From: 2-12-FULL-35-15 sp036386835
GTDB lineage: Bacteria; Bacteroidota; Bacteroidia; 2-12-FULL-35-15
Length of the DNA: 64,000 nt
Assembly: GCA_036386835.1 (NCBI GenBank)
Contig: DASVUX010000064.1
Span: 1-64,000 of the forward strand
Direction of reading: 5' to 3'
The notes under the pieces are model-generated. The model was not told the origin of the DNA and made no database searches. It saw only the letters and a list, made by a program, of their open reading frames with translations. Position numbers and translations under genes: made by a program. Shown here one piece after another: positions 62,180 through 64,000 of the stretch; the stretch's first letter is position 1; each line of letters begins with the position of its first letter.

Positions 62180-62203
62180 TTTTCCTCACCCCATTACCTC
62201 ACC
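62180..62203. other. Paired arm-type motifs, right island end
   Basis: TTTTCCTCACC (62180-62190) and ATTACCTCACC (62193-62203) have a 13-bp period, as at the left end (41457-41480). The 15-bp unit TTTTCCTCACCCCAT is identical at both ends. Confidence 0.6.
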
Positions 62204-62207
62204 CCAA

Positions 62208-62235
62208 TAAAAAAGCCGAGACGTTAATTCTCGGC
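62208..62235 (-). terminator. Terminator downstream of tRNA-Leu
   Basis: The stem GCCGAGA/TCTCGGC (62215-62221, 62229-62235) with a T tract on the minus strand (62208-62214) ends transcription from tRNA-Leu. It lies inside the island and so was brought in with the element. Confidence 0.85.
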
Positions 62236-62239
62236 ATTC

Positions 62240-62304
62240 TTGTACCCGGGACCGGAATCGAACCGGTACGATCGCAATGATCACAGGATTTTAAGTCCTG
62301 CGTG
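62240..62304. other. attR-type site: 65-bp repeat within intact tRNA-Leu
   Basis: This is the right copy of the 65-bp direct repeat (left copy 41334-41398). It continues to the right with the 5' part of the tRNA, which is intact. Confidence 0.92.
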
Positions 62305-62327
62305 TCTACCAGTTCCACCACCTGGGC
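62243..62327 (-). tRNA. tRNA-Leu (anticodon UAA)
   Basis: 85 nt on the minus strand. The acceptor 5' strand is GCCCAGG, the D-arm TGGTGGAACTGGTAGAC, and the anticodon loop CTTAAAA reads UAA. A long variable arm is followed by GGTTCGATTCC and acceptor 3' strand CCCGGGT with discriminator A. CCA is not encoded. It is the integration target, and the element restores its 3' end. Confidence 0.95.
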
Positions 62328-62441
62328 ATCTGCTGAAACTCAAACTTGCAATTGCAAATTTGTTTAGTTGAAGTAATCCCGATTAAAATCAGAACTGTCT
62401 CCTGTTTCCATTTCGCTCCTGGTAATTGAGCAGAAATACTT

Positions 62442-62470
62442 AAAAAAATACCCTCTTGGTTAAAAGAGGG
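62442..62470 (-). terminator. Terminator downstream of tRNA-Gly
   Basis: CCCTCTT/AAGAGGG stem (62451-62457, 62464-62470) followed on the minus strand by a seven-T tract (62442-62448). Confidence 0.85.
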
Positions 62471-62479
62471 CTTCTCTTG

Positions 62480-62552
62480 AGCGAAAGACGGGGTTCGAAC
62501 CCGCGACCTCGACCTTGGCAAGGTCGCGCTCTACCAACTGAGCTACTTTCGC
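62480..62552 (-). tRNA. tRNA-Gly (anticodon GCC)
   Basis: 73 nt on the minus strand. The acceptor is GCGAAAG/CTTTCGC, the D-arm AGCTCAGTTGGTAGAGC, the anticodon loop TTGCCAA (GCC) and the T-arm GGGTTCGAACCCC. The discriminator is U. It lies 152 bp upstream of tRNA-Leu on the same strand, with its own terminator. Confidence 0.95.
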
Positions 62553-62866
62553 AATAAACAAATCCATTAAGCTGCCGTATTCTGCATTAATGGATTGCAA
62601 AAGTAAGGATTTTTTTAATTCTGCAAAATATTTTCGCTAAAAAGGAGAAAAGCGTGAAATTATTGCAAATCCCGTTTCAGGGCGTTCCTGTCAAGGTCCG
62701 CGGTCATTCAGCAACGTGGCTTTTGATGTACCTGCCTGATGGCTGAATAGTCTATGACATAACAGCCTGGCACAACTATTTGGTCTATGGACTGCCAAAC
62801 CAATGACCATCTTTCTAAAAAAGAACGGATGTTGCAGGCTGGTACTAAATTTAAGTATCTGTTTTA
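62553..62866. other. Intergenic region upstream of tRNA-Gly and DUF488 gene
   Basis: 314 bp without a supportable ORF. It should hold promoters for the tRNA pair (minus) and the DUF488 gene (plus). I see no clear -7 box or repeat. Confidence 0.35.
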
Positions 62867-63439
62867 ATGGAAATTGAACAACATACTATCCGCACCATCG
62901 GCCATTCAACGCGATCACTCAATGAATTCGTTGAGATCTTAAAGTCATTCCAAATAGAGCTCCTGGCCGACATCCGCAATTATCCCGGTTCGAAGCGGTA
63001 TCCGCATTTTAACAAAGAAAACCTGGAGGTTTCGCTCCGGGACAATGATATAGAGTATGTTCATTTAAAATCATTGGGCGGGAGGCGGAAGGCGTTGCCC
63101 GATTCTAAAAATACCGGGTGGAGGAGTGCTGCTTTTAAAGGCTATGCTGATTATATGGATTCCAAAGAATTCCTGCAGGGAATCACAGAGCTCGGTGAGC
63201 ATGCAGGTAATAAACGTACCGCCTATATGTGTTCTGAAGCTGTGTGGTGGCGTTGTCACAGGTCCCTCGTTTCTGATTATCTGAAGGCCAGGGGGTGGAA
63301 GGTCATCCATATCATGGGAATCGGGAAGGAGCAGGAACACCCTTATACTTCCCCGGCCCGTATAGTAGGAGGGCATCTAACGTACACAACCGAGATCAAA
63401 AAAAGTGGCCGTGATCATCCAACACTTTTCGATGTTTAA
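62867..63439 (+). CDS. DUF488-family protein
   Basis: 190 residues. The family start IRTIGHSTRSLNEFVEILKSFQIELLADIRNYPGSKRYPHF leads to IEYVHLKSLGGRR and the conserved block AYMCSEAVWWRCHRSLVSDYLKARGWKVIHI. The Cys/His in that block are typical. It is a cytosolic protein with an unclear role, sometimes linked to DNA repair or stress loci. It lies 15 bp before a uracil-DNA-glycosylase-like gene, so the two may be one unit. Confidence 0.93.
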   Translation: MEIEQHTIRTIGHSTRSLNEFVEILKSFQIELLADIRNYPGSKRYPHFNKENLEVSLRDNDIEYVHLKSLGGRRKALPDSKNTGWRSAAFKGYADYMDSKEFLQGITELGEHAGNKRTAYMCSEAVWWRCHRSLVSDYLKARGWKVIHIMGIGKEQEHPYTSPARIVGGHLTYTTEIKKSGRDHPTLFDV

Positions 63440-63454
63440 GCACCGTTTTTGGAA

Positions 63455-64000
63455 ATGAAACGACTTTTAACTCAAATATCAGCTTGCCGGATCTGTCAGG
63501 GACATTTATTGTTAGGCCCACGGCCTGTGGTGCAATTGAGCGAAGCTTCCAGGATAATTATCATCGGCCAGGCCCCGGGAAAGCGGGTTCATGAAAGCGG
63601 TATCCCCTGGAATGATGCAAGCGGGAGGAAACTGCGGGAATGGTTGAATGTTGATGAAGCTACCTTTTACGATCCGCTTTCTTTTTCAATAATGCCTATG
63701 GGCTTTTGTTATCCCGGTAAAGGAGTTTCAGGGGACCTGCCGCCACGCGTTGAGTGCGCACCTGAATGGCACCCGAAAATATTAAATAAAGTTGCAACAG
63801 AGCCTCTTATAATCTTAATCGGGCAGTATGCCCAGTGGTATTACTTAAAAGATAAATTTAAGGGGTCTTTAACGGAAACAGTCAAAAGCTATAAGGAATA
63901 TCTCCCCCAATATTTTCCCCTGCCGCATCCTTCGCCAAGAAATCAGAACTGGATTAAGATAAACCCCTGGTTTTCCGAAAAGGTGATTCCTGATTTACGT
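63455..64000 (+). CDS. Uracil-DNA-glycosylase-superfamily protein, 3' truncated
   Basis: ATG at 63455 opens 182 codons with no stop at the window end. Cys pair CRICQG, then IIIIGQAPGKRVHESGIPWNDASGRKLREWL is the UDG motif 1 region; MPMGFCYPGK and the late PLPHPSPRNQNW correspond to motif 2 (HPSxRN). It is a Bacteroidota family of UDG-like proteins of about 190 residues, so only a few residues are missing. It removes uracil or related damaged bases by family, not proven here. Confidence 0.9.
   Translation, partial: MKRLLTQISACRICQGHLLLGPRPVVQLSEASRIIIIGQAPGKRVHESGIPWNDASGRKLREWLNVDEATFYDPLSFSIMPMGFCYPGKGVSGDLPPRVECAPEWHPKILNKVATEPLIILIGQYAQWYYLKDKFKGSLTETVKSYKEYLPQYFPLPHPSPRNQNWIKINPWFSEKVIPDLR

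Noticed and set aside
41399..62239. A prophage
   Set aside because: No capsid, terminase, portal or tail genes are visible, only an integrase and excisionase-like gene.
1..64000. CRISPR arrays or insertion-sequence transposases
   Set aside because: No regularly spaced repeats of the CRISPR kind and no transposase frames were seen.

Overview
The window comes from a member of the Bacteroidota. The evidence is a type IX secretion system (T9SS) PorP/SprF protein, one type B (CHU_C) and five type A T9SS cargo proteins, TonB-linked outer-membrane proteins, and promoters of the Bacteroidota TAnnTTTG type. Nothing seen here fixes the genus.

Region 1 (1-8829) is a tight + strand operon. It holds the 3' end of a giant repeat adhesin with a type B sorting domain, its PorP/SprF partner, a PD40/PKD protein, a secreted protein of unknown family, and a membrane SpoIIE-type phosphatase with a two-component-type propeller. 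Region 2 (9037-26139) is ordinary chromosome: a small zinc protease, a secreted beta-helix protein, a cupin, an App1-type phosphatase, MgtC, an OmpR-type two-component pair divergent from a cytochrome c lipoprotein plus TonB-like gene, a MarR regulator with an outer-membrane barrel protein, a WYL regulator and a double TonB_C protein. The HK/cytochrome divergent region carries 11-bp tandem repeats that look like response-regulator sites. Region 3 (26238-34067) holds two paralogous T9SS cargo proteins and a 1446-residue protein with a clan GH-A-like domain.

Region 4 (34160-41202) is accessory: a frameshifted TIR gene, then small regulator/enzyme modules (ArsR with SRPBCC and VOC, TetR with cupin, pirin, flavin monooxygenase with HxlR). 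Three regulators have clear repeated operators. A dispersed intergenic repeat follows the 3' ends of three minus-strand gene groups.

Region 5 (41334-62304) is a 20.9-kb genomic island integrated in the 3' end of tRNA-Leu(UAA). It is bounded by a 65-bp perfect direct repeat, with paired 11-bp motifs inside both ends that look like integrase arm sites. It carries an AAA+ ATPase convergent with a subtilisin-like protease, a possible HEPN protein, a T9SS cargo, two XRE regulators, an unrecognised family of four paralogous proteins around a DUF2130 nuclease-like gene, an excisionase-like gene with a decayed tyrosine recombinase, AlkB, and a redox/detoxification gene set bracketed by two Crp/Fnr paralogues. 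At least nine genes in regions 4-5 are broken by single-base shifts or in-frame TGA codons, while regions 1-3 look intact. Region 6 (62243-64000) returns to the chromosome: tRNA-Leu, tRNA-Gly, a DUF488 protein and a partial uracil-DNA-glycosylase-like gene.
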